64,000 nt of DNA from NCBI GenBank assembly GCA_016937795.1, contig JAFGVV010000039.1, forward strand, positions 1-64,000. Direction: 5' to 3'. The stretch is from Paludibacteraceae bacterium (GTDB taxonomy: Bacteria > Bacteroidota > Bacteroidia > Bacteroidales > Paludibacteraceae). Shown here in pieces: positions 42,601 through 49,784 of the stretch. Numbering within the stretch: position 1 is the first letter of the stretch; the number at the start of each line of letters is the position of its first letter. A model generated the notes under the pieces. It was not told the DNA's origin. It saw only the letters and a list, made by a program, of their open reading frames with translations, and ran no database searches. Made by a program: the position numbers and the translations under genes.

Positions 42601-44127
42601 CTTGGCTCGGGTGCTTATCGCATTGGTTCGTCGGTGGAATTCGACTGGTGTGGCGTAAATGCGCTGATGACCATTCGTAAAGAAGGACTCCGCTCGGTAA
42701 TGATCAACTACAATCCCGAAACGGTTTCGACCGACTACGATATGTGCGACCGTCTCTACTTCGACGAGTTAAGCTTCGAACGTGTGATGGATATTATGGA
42801 ACTCGAAAATCCAATGGGAACTATCGTTTCTACCGGAGGGCAGATTCCGAATAACTTAGCCATGAAGCTTGCTGATGCCAATGTGACCATTCTGGGTACA
42901 CAGGCTGTGGATATCGACCGCGCCGAAGATCGTCATAAATTCTCGTCGATGCTCGATGCACTTGGCATTGACCAGCCACGCTGGAAAGAACTTACCACTT
43001 TCGAAGATGTGAAAGAATTTGTGGCCGAAGTAGGATTCCCTGTATTGGTGCGTCCTTCGTATGTGCTTTCGGGTGCGGCCATGAATGTGTGTCACGATGC
43101 TTCGCAATTGGAAAACTTCCTGAAATTAGCGACAGAAGTGTCGAAAAAACATCCGGTAGTAATTTCGGAATTCCTTGAACGTTGCAAAGAAATTGAAATT
43201 GACGCAGTGGCCAAAGATGGCGAAATTATGGTGTATGCCATTTCGGAGCACGTGGAGTTTGCAGGTGTTCACTCAGGTGACGCTACCACACAATTCCCTC
43301 CGCAGAAAATTTATGTGGAAACCATTCGCCGTATTAAAAAAATAGCGGGAGAAATTGCGCGTTCGCTGAATATCTCCGGACCATTCAACATACAATTCTT
43401 AGCCAAGGACAATTATATCAAGGTAATTGAATGTAACCTTCGCTCGTCGCGTTCGTTCCCATTCGTATCCAAAGTGTTGAAACTGAACTTTATTGAACTG
43501 GCCACCAAAGTAATGCTCGGCTTGCCGGTTGAAAAACCCGAAAAATCGGCTTTCGACCTGGATTACGTAGGTATCAAAGCTTCGCAATTCTCATTCCACC
43601 GTCTGCAACAGGCCGATCCTGTGTTAGGAGTGGATATGGCTTCGACCGGTGAAGTGGGCTGTATTGGTGACGATTTTCACGAAGCAATCCTGAAATCGCT
43701 GCTCTCGGTTGGTTTCCGCATTCCGAAGAAACGGATTCTGATTTCGTCGGGCGAGCCCAAATCGAAAGTAGAACTGCTCGATGCAATGTATCTGCTTCAG
43801 AAAAAAGGTTACGAACTTTTTGCTACACGTGGGTCGCAACGCTTCTTAGCTGAAAATGGCATCGAAGCCACAGCTGTAAGCTGGCCCGATGAAGAAGGCG
43901 ATTTGAATGTAAAAACCATGCTTTCGAACAAAGGTTTCGATTTAGTAATCAATATACCGAAAGATACCACCGAACGTGAATTGCGTAACGACTACGCTAT
44001 TCGTCGTGGTGCTATCGACTTTAATATCCCGCTTTTGACCAATGCACGACTGGCTTCGGCCTTTATTACTGCATTCTGCAATATGACTGTGGAGGATATT
44101 AAGATTAAAAGCTGGGACGAATACTAA
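39682..44127 (+). CDS. carAB: Single-chain carbamoyl phosphate synthetase (CarA-CarB fusion)
   Basis: Makes carbamoyl phosphate from glutamine, bicarbonate and 2 ATP for arginine and pyrimidines. Residues 1-~357 are the small subunit: N-terminal 'VLEDGTVFEGKSFGFEK' and a GATase with an intact triad, C251 ('GICMGNQ'), H335 and E337. Residues ~358-413 are a linker containing a perfect 29-bp inverted repeat, translated as 'SPLNPPSGDLK' and 'KSPEGGFRGL'. Residues ~414-1481 are the large subunit with two ATP-grasp halves ('AYALGGLGSG', 'SYVLSGAAMN') and a C-terminal MGS-like allosteric domain. Sequences such as 'KQIDTLAAEYPAQTNYLY' and 'VINIPKDTTERELRNDYAIR' recall animal CPS1 rather than E. coli CarB. 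No internal stop or frameshift in the linker. Confidence 0.93.
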   Translation: MQKYKPFHLVLEDGTVFEGKSFGFEKPVAGEVVFNTAMVGYPESLTDPSYAGQLLAITFPLVGNYGVPNDTIENGLSTFYESEKIQASALIISDFSFEYSHWNAVKSLSDWLKENEVPGIFGVDTRELTKLVREKGTMRGKLVFPDGDDIEFVNPDDENQVAKVSCKEVITYGNGSKRVLLVDCGVKHNIIRCLLKRDTTVIRVPWDYDYNHMEFDGLFISNGPGDPEYAQDTVRHIQETMKTGKPIFGICMGNQLLSVAGGAKTYKLKYGHRSHNQPVQLAGTQRAFITSQNHGFAVDNSTLSADWEPLFVNMNDGTNEGIRHKTMPWFSAQFHPEAASGPTDTEFLFDVFLNLLRSPLNPPSGDLKIADFDVVSMIEEELQSKKAAVNQPKLPEFLEREKSPEGGFRGLDGVAKVLVLGSGALKIGEAGEFDYSGSQALKALKEEGIETVLINPNIATVQTSEGIADKVYFLPVTPDFVERVIEKERPDGVFLSFGGQTALNCGVALYRDKIFEKYNVRVLGTPVQSIIDTEDREIFNSKLAEIDVKYIKSEAVTNLEDATRAANELGYPVIVRAAYALGGLGSGFCDNDEELKTLVDKAFAYSNQVLVEKSLKGWKEIEYEVVRDRYDNCITVCNMENFDPLGIHTGESIVVAPSQTLTNSEYHKLRELAIRIIRHIGIVGECNVQYAFDTESEDYRVIEVNARLSRSSALASKATGYPLAFVAAKLGLGYGLPELKNSVTKDTSAFFEPALDYIVCKIPRWDLGKFQGVSRLLGSSMKSVGEIMSIGRTFEEAIQKGIRMTGLGMHGFVGNKELFVDDLDKALNEPTDHRIFYLNQAFELGYTVDRLHELTKIDRWFLYKLERIKKLERELTAVESLDTLSDELLKEAKVAGFSDFQITRFVTKCSKDDMDEQIKVTRAHRKSRGIVPVVKQIDTLAAEYPAQTNYLYLTYSGVAGDMKYLGDHRSVVVLGSGAYRIGSSVEFDWCGVNALMTIRKEGLRSVMINYNPETVSTDYDMCDRLYFDELSFERVMDIMELENPMGTIVSTGGQIPNNLAMKLADANVTILGTQAVDIDRAEDRHKFSSMLDALGIDQPRWKELTTFEDVKEFVAEVGFPVLVRPSYVLSGAAMNVCHDASQLENFLKLATEVSKKHPVVISEFLERCKEIEIDAVAKDGEIMVYAISEHVEFAGVHSGDATTQFPPQKIYVETIRRIKKIAGEIARSLNISGPFNIQFLAKDNYIKVIECNLRSSRSFPFVSKVLKLNFIELATKVMLGLPVEKPEKSAFDLDYVGIKASQFSFHRLQQADPVLGVDMASTGEVGCIGDDFHEAILKSLLSVGFRIPKKRILISSGEPKSKVELLDAMYLLQKKGYELFATRGSQRFLAENGIEATAVSWPDEEGDLNVKTMLSNKGFDLVINIPKDTTERELRNDYAIRRGAIDFNIPLLTNARLASAFITAFCNMTVEDIKIKSWDEY
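40753..40781. repeat. 29-bp repeat, left arm, inside carAB linker
   Basis: A CCCCCT...AGGGG palindromic-family copy that is an exact reverse complement of 40885-40913. It encodes 'SPLNPPSGDL' of the linker. Confidence 0.9.
40885..40913. repeat. 29-bp repeat, right arm, inside carAB linker
   Basis: Exact reverse complement of 40753-40781, 103 bases away. It encodes 'KSPEGGFRGL', directly before the start of the CarB part. Confidence 0.9.
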
Positions 44128-44160
44128 CCCCAGCCTAACCCTCCCCAATGGGGAGGGGAC
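44127..44160. repeat. CCCC/GGGG palindromic repeat after carAB
   Basis: ACCCCAGCCTAACC then CTCCCCAATGGGGAGGGGAC, directly after the carAB stop. A related but distinct variant of the CCCCT family; its inner CTCCCC-AATG-GGGAG hairpin could also act as a terminator. Confidence 0.6.
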
Positions 44161-44438
44161 CTGCAAATAATCTGCCTGATGGCAGATAAACCTATGGAAG
44201 TGTGCTTCCGGTTGTTAGATTAAAAAACAAGCGACCGGAAGTTACTTCTGCCAACCTGAACAACCTGAAGCTTTGAAACAAAGAGTAAAGAATGTTGGAT
44301 GCGTGATTTATTGAGAATTGATTACGAAGCAGAAAATCTTCAAATTTCAAATCTTCAAATCCCAAATCCCAAATCAAAATTCTGAACCTCTGAGTTTTCT
44401 GTTTCTTGCACGATAACAATAAACTAAAAATATTGAAA
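44128..44438. other. Intergenic region between carAB and the second carB
   Basis: The gap of 311 bases holds the palindromic repeat at 44127-44160, a small CTGCC/GGCAG hairpin (44172-44185), CTTCCGGT/ACCGGAAG arms (44205-44241), and a short-period repeat (44331-44378). No exact TAnnTTTG box was found, so the second carB may be read through from carAB. Confidence 0.5.
44331..44378. repeat. Short-period repeat (CTTCAAATTTCAAAT)
   Basis: Units ATCTTCAAAT, TTCAAATC and CCCAAATC recur just before the second carB. It is the inverse-complement type of the GAAGATTTGA repeat at 36011-36085. Confidence 0.6.
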
Positions 44439-47400
44439 ATGGATCAATCAATCAAGAAAGTGATTTTGCTCGGCTCGGGCGCACTTAAGATCGGTCAGGC
44501 CGGCGAATTCGACTATTCGGGCTCGCAGGCGCTGAAAGCATTGAAAGAAGAGGGTATCGAAACGGTATTGATTAACCCTAATATCGCCACTATACAGACT
44601 TCAGAAGGCATTGCTGACAAAGTGTATTTCCTGCCCATTACGCCGCATTTTGTGGAAGAAGTAATTAAAAAAGAAAAACCTGATGGCATTTTGCTGGCTT
44701 TTGGCGGACAAACAGCCCTGAATTGTGGTACCGAAATGTACCTGGATGGCACTTTGCAGAAGTACGGTATTAAAGTACTTGGTACATCGGTTGAGGCTGT
44801 TATGATTACCGAAGACCGCGATTTGTTTGTAAAAAAACTAAACGAAATTGACGCCAAAACACCGGTTTCGCAGGCTGTGGAGTCGCTTGCCGATGCCCTT
44901 ACAGCCGCCCGTCGTATTGGCTATCCGGTAATGGTGCGCTCGGCTTACGCTTTGGGTGGGCTTGGTTCGGGCATTTGTGCCAACGAGCAGGAGTTTATTA
45001 CACTTTGCGAAAGTGCTTTGGCTTATTCCAAACAAATTCTGGTTGAAGAAAGTCTCAAAGGCTGGAAAGAAATTGAATTTGAGGTGATTCGCGATAAAAA
45101 CGACCATTGCTTCACGGTTGTTCCAATGGAAAACTTCGACCCGCTGGGTATTCATACCGGCGAAAGTATAGTGGTTGCACCCATTATTTCGCTTTCGAAA
45201 GATCAGATTGCATTTCTGGAAGATGTAGCGCGTAAAGTGGTTCGTCATATCGGAATTGTGGGCGAATGTAATATACAGTATGCCTTTAATGCCGAAACAA
45301 ACGATTATCGTATTATCGAAATCAATGCACGTCTGAGCCGTTCGTCGGCACTGGCTTCGAAAGCTTCAGGCTATCCACTGGCTTTTGTGGCTACCAAGCT
45401 GGCTTTGGGCTACTCGCTCGATCAGATTGGCGAAATGGGAACGCCAAATTCAGCTTATGTGGCTCCTTTGGTGGATTATATGATTGTGAAAATCCCACGT
45501 TGGGACCTTACCAAGTTCGTGGGTGTAAGCCGTGAAATTGGTTCGTCGATGAAGTCGGTGGGCGAAATTATGTCCATTGGTCAGTCGTTCGAAGAAATTA
45601 TTCAGAAAGGTTTGCGCATGATAGGACAGGGAATGCATGGTTTTGTGGGTAACAATGACCTTGTGTTCGACGATGTGGCTTCGGCGCTCTCAAAACCTAC
45701 CGACCTGCGTATTTTTGCTATTGCCGATGCTTTTGCCAAAGGATTTACAGTGGAACAAATTGTGGATCTGACAAAAATTGACCGATGGTTTATCGAAAAA
45801 CTTGAAAATATACATAAATACAGCCTTGTGCTTTCGTCGTACAACAGTATTGCCGACCTTGATGCCAGTGTGCTTGCCGAAGCCAAACGCCTCGGTTTTT
45901 CCGATTTCCAGATTGCCCGTTTCGTCGAAACTCCTGCAGGCTCTATGGAAAAAGAATTGCTTCAGGTGCGCGACAAACGTAAATCAGTTGGTATTACACC
46001 CACAGTTCGTCGTATCAATACCGTAGCTTCCGATCACCCCGATAAAACCAATTATCTGTATTTTACTTACGGATCGGACAAGGCTTACAAGCCTGCCAAA
46101 GATGAGCGTGAAGCCATTGTGGTGCTTGGTTCGGGTGCTTATCGCATTGGTTCGTCGGTGGAATTCGACTGGTGTTCGGTCAATGCGGTTCAAACTGCCC
46201 GTGAACTTGGTTACGAGTCGGTAATGATCAACTACAATCCTGAAACCGTTTCGACCGACTATGATATGTGCGATCGTTTGTATTTCGATGAACTTTCGTT
46301 CGAACGTGTGTTGGATGTAATCGATATTGAGCAGCCCAAAGGTGTGATTGTGTCGATGGGCGGACAAATTCCAAATAACCTGGCCATGAAACTCGACCGT
46401 CAGAATGTGCCTATTCTTGGTACACCTGCCGCTTCGATCGACCGCGCCGAGAACCGTCATAAATTCTCAGCCATGCTCGATACACTTGGTATCGATCAGC
46501 CACGCTGGAAAGAACTCAGCAGTTTCGAGGAAATTGATGCCTTTATCGACGAAGTGGGATTCCCGGTACTTATACGTCCCTCGTATGTACTATCGGGCGC
46601 AGCCATGAATGTATGTTTCGACAAGGAACAAATGACAAAATTCCTGACGCTTGCTGCCAATGTATCGAAAGAATATCCTGTGGTAGTTTCTTCGTTCCTG
46701 CAAAATGCCAAGGAAGTGGAATTCGATGCCGTAGCTCAGAATGGCGAAGTGGTGGAATATGCCATTTCGGAACATGTGGAATTTGCCGGGGTACACTCGG
46801 GCGATGCTACGCTTGTGTTCCCGGCTCAGAAAATTTATTTCGAAACAATGCGCCGCATTAAAAAGATTTCGAAACAAATTGCCCGCGAACTTAATATCTC
46901 AGGACCTTTTAATATCCAGTTCTTAGCCAAAAACAACGATATCAAAGTAATTGAATGTAACCTGCGTGCTTCGCGTTCGTTCCCTTTTGTATCGAAGGTT
47001 CTGAAACGTAACTTTATTGAAACAGCTACCCGCATTATGCTCAATGCGCCATACAGTCGCCCCGATTCGTCGGTGTTCGATCTTGAGCATATCGGAGTAA
47101 AAGCTTCGCAGTTCTCTTTTGCCCGTTTGCAAAATGCCGACCCGATTTTAGGTGTGGACATGTCGTCGACTGGTGAAGTAGGTTGCATTGGCGACGATTT
47201 CAGAGAGGCATTGCTTAAATCGATGCTGTCGGTAGGTTACAATATACCGGGAAAAAACATTCTGGTGTCGTCGGGCGAAGCCAAATCGAAAGTGGATTTG
47301 CTCGAAGCCTGTCACATGCTTCACGACAATGGTTATAATATCTACAGCACTTCAGGTACAGCTGCATTCCTAAATGATAACGGTATTAAAGCAATACCTG

Positions 47401-47651
47401 TGGCCTGGCCCGATGAGGAAGGAGAACTTCAGATAATGGAAATGCTCAACAAAAAGCAAGTCGATCTGGTGATCAATATTCCAAAAAATCAAACCCGTCG
47501 TGAACTGACCAACGGTTACAAAATCCGTCGTGCGGCCATCGATTATAATATTCCATTGTTGACCAATGCGCGACTTGCGTCTGCATTTATATATGCTTTC
47601 AGCACCCTCAGTCTCGACGATATTAAGATTAAAAGCTGGGACGAATATTGA
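44439..47651 (+). CDS. carB: Carbamoyl phosphate synthetase large subunit, second copy
   Basis: 1070 residues from ATG 44439 ('MDQSIKKVILLGSGALKIGQ'); a longer in-frame TTG start at 44406 is unlikely. Both ATP-grasp halves are complete ('SAYALGGLGSGICANE', 'SYVLSGAAMNVCF', 'ISEHVEFAGVHSGDAT', 'VIECNLRASRSFPF') and the C-terminal MGS-like allosteric domain is present ('YNIYSTSGTAAFLNDNG'). It is closely similar to the CarB part of the fused gene, sharing long identical runs including the last residues 'DIKIKSWDEY', so it is a tandem paralogue. No separate carA is adjacent. It may use ammonia from an unlinked CarA, or the GATase of the fused protein. Confidence 0.94.
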   Translation: MDQSIKKVILLGSGALKIGQAGEFDYSGSQALKALKEEGIETVLINPNIATIQTSEGIADKVYFLPITPHFVEEVIKKEKPDGILLAFGGQTALNCGTEMYLDGTLQKYGIKVLGTSVEAVMITEDRDLFVKKLNEIDAKTPVSQAVESLADALTAARRIGYPVMVRSAYALGGLGSGICANEQEFITLCESALAYSKQILVEESLKGWKEIEFEVIRDKNDHCFTVVPMENFDPLGIHTGESIVVAPIISLSKDQIAFLEDVARKVVRHIGIVGECNIQYAFNAETNDYRIIEINARLSRSSALASKASGYPLAFVATKLALGYSLDQIGEMGTPNSAYVAPLVDYMIVKIPRWDLTKFVGVSREIGSSMKSVGEIMSIGQSFEEIIQKGLRMIGQGMHGFVGNNDLVFDDVASALSKPTDLRIFAIADAFAKGFTVEQIVDLTKIDRWFIEKLENIHKYSLVLSSYNSIADLDASVLAEAKRLGFSDFQIARFVETPAGSMEKELLQVRDKRKSVGITPTVRRINTVASDHPDKTNYLYFTYGSDKAYKPAKDEREAIVVLGSGAYRIGSSVEFDWCSVNAVQTARELGYESVMINYNPETVSTDYDMCDRLYFDELSFERVLDVIDIEQPKGVIVSMGGQIPNNLAMKLDRQNVPILGTPAASIDRAENRHKFSAMLDTLGIDQPRWKELSSFEEIDAFIDEVGFPVLIRPSYVLSGAAMNVCFDKEQMTKFLTLAANVSKEYPVVVSSFLQNAKEVEFDAVAQNGEVVEYAISEHVEFAGVHSGDATLVFPAQKIYFETMRRIKKISKQIARELNISGPFNIQFLAKNNDIKVIECNLRASRSFPFVSKVLKRNFIETATRIMLNAPYSRPDSSVFDLEHIGVKASQFSFARLQNADPILGVDMSSTGEVGCIGDDFREALLKSMLSVGYNIPGKNILVSSGEAKSKVDLLEACHMLHDNGYNIYSTSGTAAFLNDNGIKAIPVAWPDEEGELQIMEMLNKKQVDLVINIPKNQTRRELTNGYKIRRAAIDYNIPLLTNARLASAFIYAFSTLSLDDIKIKSWDEY

Positions 47652-47693
47652 TTTTATTTACAATTTAATCATTTTCAATTTACAATTTTTATT

Positions 47694-47717
47694 AGAGGCG
47701 CAAGATATTGCGCCTCT
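47694..47717 (+). terminator. Hairpin after the second carB
   Basis: AGAGGCGCAA and TTGCGCCTCT form a perfect 10-bp stem around GATA, 43 bases after the stop. There is no T tract, so termination is likely but not certain. Confidence 0.6.
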
Positions 47718-47746
47718 GATAATATTGAACCCTAAGCAGTAAATAA

Positions 47747-47795
47747 GATCAAAGACAAAAGACAAAAGACAAAAGACGTGACAAAGACAAAAGAC
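47747..47795 (+). repeat. Short-period repeat (AAAGACA)
   Basis: AAAGACAAAAGACAAAAGAC and further AAAGAC units, period ~7. Upstream of the RRM gene. Confidence 0.6.
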
Positions 47796-47836
47796 TGTGT
47801 TGCGCATGAAACATTCCGAATCAACTCCTGAATGCT

Positions 47837-47874
47837 AAACGCGAAACCCTGAAACTCTGAAACTCTGAAACTTC
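47837..47874 (+). repeat. Short-period repeat (CTGAAACT)
   Basis: AAACGCGAAAC followed by CCTGAAACT and CTGAAACT units with period 8-9. Its first unit matches those at 20807-20854 and 24640-24674. Confidence 0.6.
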
Positions 47875-48094
47875 AAAATGCTAAAAATAGTTTAAATAAG
47901 TTTTTAAATAATAATAATTCCGTTCGGAAAGTATTTCACAAATAATTTGTCGTTTCTTTGTCCTCCGAAAAAGGATATTGTATATTTTCGTCAGTCTGTT
48001 CACAACTTATCCGCATTTATGCGCACTTTGTTCCCCGCCTACGTAATTACACTTCGCTTTCTCATTATTATTTATTTTTACACATTATTTTTTT

Positions 48095-48340
48095 ATGAAC
48101 ATCTACGTAGGTAACTTAAGTTACAAAGTAAAAGAAAACGACCTTAGAGCCGTTATGGAAGAGTATGGTCAGGTTGACTCATGCAAGATTATCACCGATC
48201 GCGATACACGCAAATCAAAAGGCTTCGCTTTCGTTGAAATGCCCGACGATGCTGCTGCCCGTACTGCTATCACCGAACTTAACGGTGCTGAATACGACGG
48301 TCGCACAATGGTATTGAAAGAAGCTACTCCAAGAAGCTAA
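48095..48340 (+). CDS. RRM-type RNA-binding protein
   Basis: An 81-residue single RRM domain with RNP2 'IYVGNL' (residues 3-8) and RNP1 'KGFAFVEM' (42-49), ending just after the fourth strand with 'KEATPRS'. Such small proteins are common in Bacteroidota and cyanobacteria, bind single-stranded RNA, and are often cold-inducible; the Gly-rich tail of cyanobacterial Rbp is missing. The gene is preceded by a long A/T-rich leader and followed by a strong terminator, so it is a single-gene unit. Confidence 0.92.
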   Translation: MNIYVGNLSYKVKENDLRAVMEEYGQVDSCKIITDRDTRKSKGFAFVEMPDDAAARTAITELNGAEYDGRTMVLKEATPRS

Positions 48341-48362
48341 TTCAAAACCCAAGCAAAAAACA

Positions 48363-48400
48363 AAACAACCCTGTTGGTATTATACCGACAGGGTTGTTTC
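48363..48400. terminator. Terminator between RRM and DUF3472 genes
   Basis: AACAACCCTGTTGGTA pairs with TACCGACAGGGTTGTT around a short loop. It lies between two convergent genes, so it probably works in both directions. Confidence 0.85.
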
Positions 48401-48421
48401 GTTTATTAAGTGGTAGTTTGC

Positions 48422-49681
48422 TTATTTGAAATCGGCCAGATCGATATCCGGTTTTCTAAAAGATTTCAGACTTTTGAATTTGGTGCGGTATGTGGTGTTT
48501 TGATCAAAGAAACCACCCATTTTCAGGAAGAAACCTTTTTTTGTAACACCACCGGCATAGTCGAAACGGCGTTGTGCGTGTGCTGTGGCATCGTAAGTGA
48601 ATGTGGCTTCGGTTACGGGATACCAGTCGCCCTGTACGTCCACAACCCACTGATTGCTGTAGGTGGCCATGCGAGTTTTGTCGCCCTGATCGGGGATGAA
48701 GTTTTCGAGGAATGAGTGAAAGCGCTTCAGGTAAGTGTTTGTTTTCGGGCGTTTGAACGAGGCCATAAGCATCCACTGTTTTGTTTCAGGGTCGTGAAAC
48801 CAGGCTGTGTAAGTGCTATTGTTTTTACCGTCGGGGACGCCGCGCAGTAAAAATCCGTAGCGCACGCCGGCTTTCCATGGGAAACGCATAAAACTTTGTC
48901 CGCCGGAACCTTCGTTGCCAAATTCACCTGAATTTACTTTTTCACCTTTTTTGAGCAGTACAATTTTTTCTTCGTCGGGAATGGCATTCGGATCGTCGGT
49001 ATGAAAGGGACTCCACACCGAGAACAATACGCGGCGTTCGGTAGGTGAATTTACCTGTATGCCAAAATATCCCTCGCCAAATCCATTGGCCATAAAATAC
49101 GAACCAATTTGATCCTGACCTTTCGGAACTTCAATTTCGGAATAATACCATTCGGTTTCGAGTGCGCATGGCGGTATGGTATAAGCCAAATGTACCGAAG
49201 GGCCTCGACGTCCGAAGTATGTGTTTTCCTGATCGATGAATTTTACAAGTGTGGCATCGCCCGCCAATAGAAGGTTTTGAAGATTTCCATAGTTGCTTCC
49301 GCTGCGCTTTTTGCCCTGTATTGTCATTTTGTAATGACCGGCTTTTTTGAAGTTGATTTCGCCAAGTTCAATTTTTGAATCGGAGGCACTCACCTGTTTC
49401 AGGAATGTTTTTCCAGCCACTTTAATTTTCAGTTCAGCAGTTTGATTCGCTTCCATTTCGATGGCTACAGGTAGCTTACAGGCTTTTGTGATGTAAAAAT
49501 AGAGATCGATTTTTTGCTTGCTGTCGGTCCATTGTTCCATTTTCCCCGAACGGAGAAGGGCTTTTGTACTTTCGTTAGCTGCCCAGGCATTGCTGCGTAC
49601 CGGAATTGAAATGTTGTAACTGCCTTGTGCCAATAGTAATAAGGGCAGAAGGACTAAGATTGAGAGAAGTGTTTTTTTCAT
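48422..49681 (-). CDS. Secreted DUF5077-DUF3472 protein
   Basis: A 419-residue exported protein: signal peptide (1-19, 'LLSILVLLPLLLLAQG'), an N-terminal carbohydrate-binding-like beta domain (DUF5077, about 20-140), and DUF3472 (about 150-390) with 'IPPCALETEWYYSEIEVPKG', 'SYFMANGFGEGYFGIQVNS' and 'VLFSVWSPFHTDDP'. These domains occur in Bacteroidota carbohydrate loci; enzymatic activity is unproven. It is divergent from a GH16 gene, with overlapping promoters in the gap. No T9SS sorting domain is seen. Confidence 0.8.
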   Translation of the reverse strand: MKKTLLSILVLLPLLLLAQGSYNISIPVRSNAWAANESTKALLRSGKMEQWTDSKQKIDLYFYITKACKLPVAIEMEANQTAELKIKVAGKTFLKQVSASDSKIELGEINFKKAGHYKMTIQGKKRSGSNYGNLQNLLLAGDATLVKFIDQENTYFGRRGPSVHLAYTIPPCALETEWYYSEIEVPKGQDQIGSYFMANGFGEGYFGIQVNSPTERRVLFSVWSPFHTDDPNAIPDEEKIVLLKKGEKVNSGEFGNEGSGGQSFMRFPWKAGVRYGFLLRGVPDGKNNSTYTAWFHDPETKQWMLMASFKRPKTNTYLKRFHSFLENFIPDQGDKTRMATYSNQWVVDVQGDWYPVTEATFTYDATAHAQRRFDYAGGVTKKGFFLKMGGFFDQNTTYRTKFKSLKSFRKPDIDLADFK

Positions 49682-49713
49682 TGCTTTATTGATTATATTA
49701 TAATAATAAATTA

Positions 49714-49721
49714 TATCTTTG
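49714..49721 (+). promoter_or_regulatory. -7 box (TATCTTTG) of the GH16 gene
   Basis: Exact TAnnTTTG match, 63 bases before the GH16 start. A TTG at 49689-49691 is 22 bases upstream. It overlaps the divergent promoter region of the DUF3472 gene. Confidence 0.6.
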
Positions 49722-49741
49722 TGTTATAATAAAATAAAATA

Positions 49742-49749
49742 CAAATATA
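49742..49749 (-). promoter_or_regulatory. -7 box (TATATTTG) of the DUF3472 gene
   Basis: Reads TATATTTG on the minus strand, 60 bases before the DUF3472 start. It faces the GH16 box at 49714-49721. Confidence 0.55.
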
Positions 49750-49784
49750 AGGATAATAAATCTAATTAATTAATCAAATGTGGT

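Larger units (their letters stand above)
47652..48094. other. Intergenic region between carB and the RRM gene
   Basis: The gap of 443 bases holds a hairpin (47694-47717), two short-period repeats (47747-47795, 47837-47874), and a pyrimidine-rich, A/T-rich leader to the RRM gene. I find no ORF. A TTTCTTTG at 47953-47960 is a near -7 match. Confidence 0.5.

Noticed and set aside
44406..44438. TTG start of the second CarB
   Set aside because: It adds 11 residues absent from family members; ATG 44439 gives the normal N-terminus.
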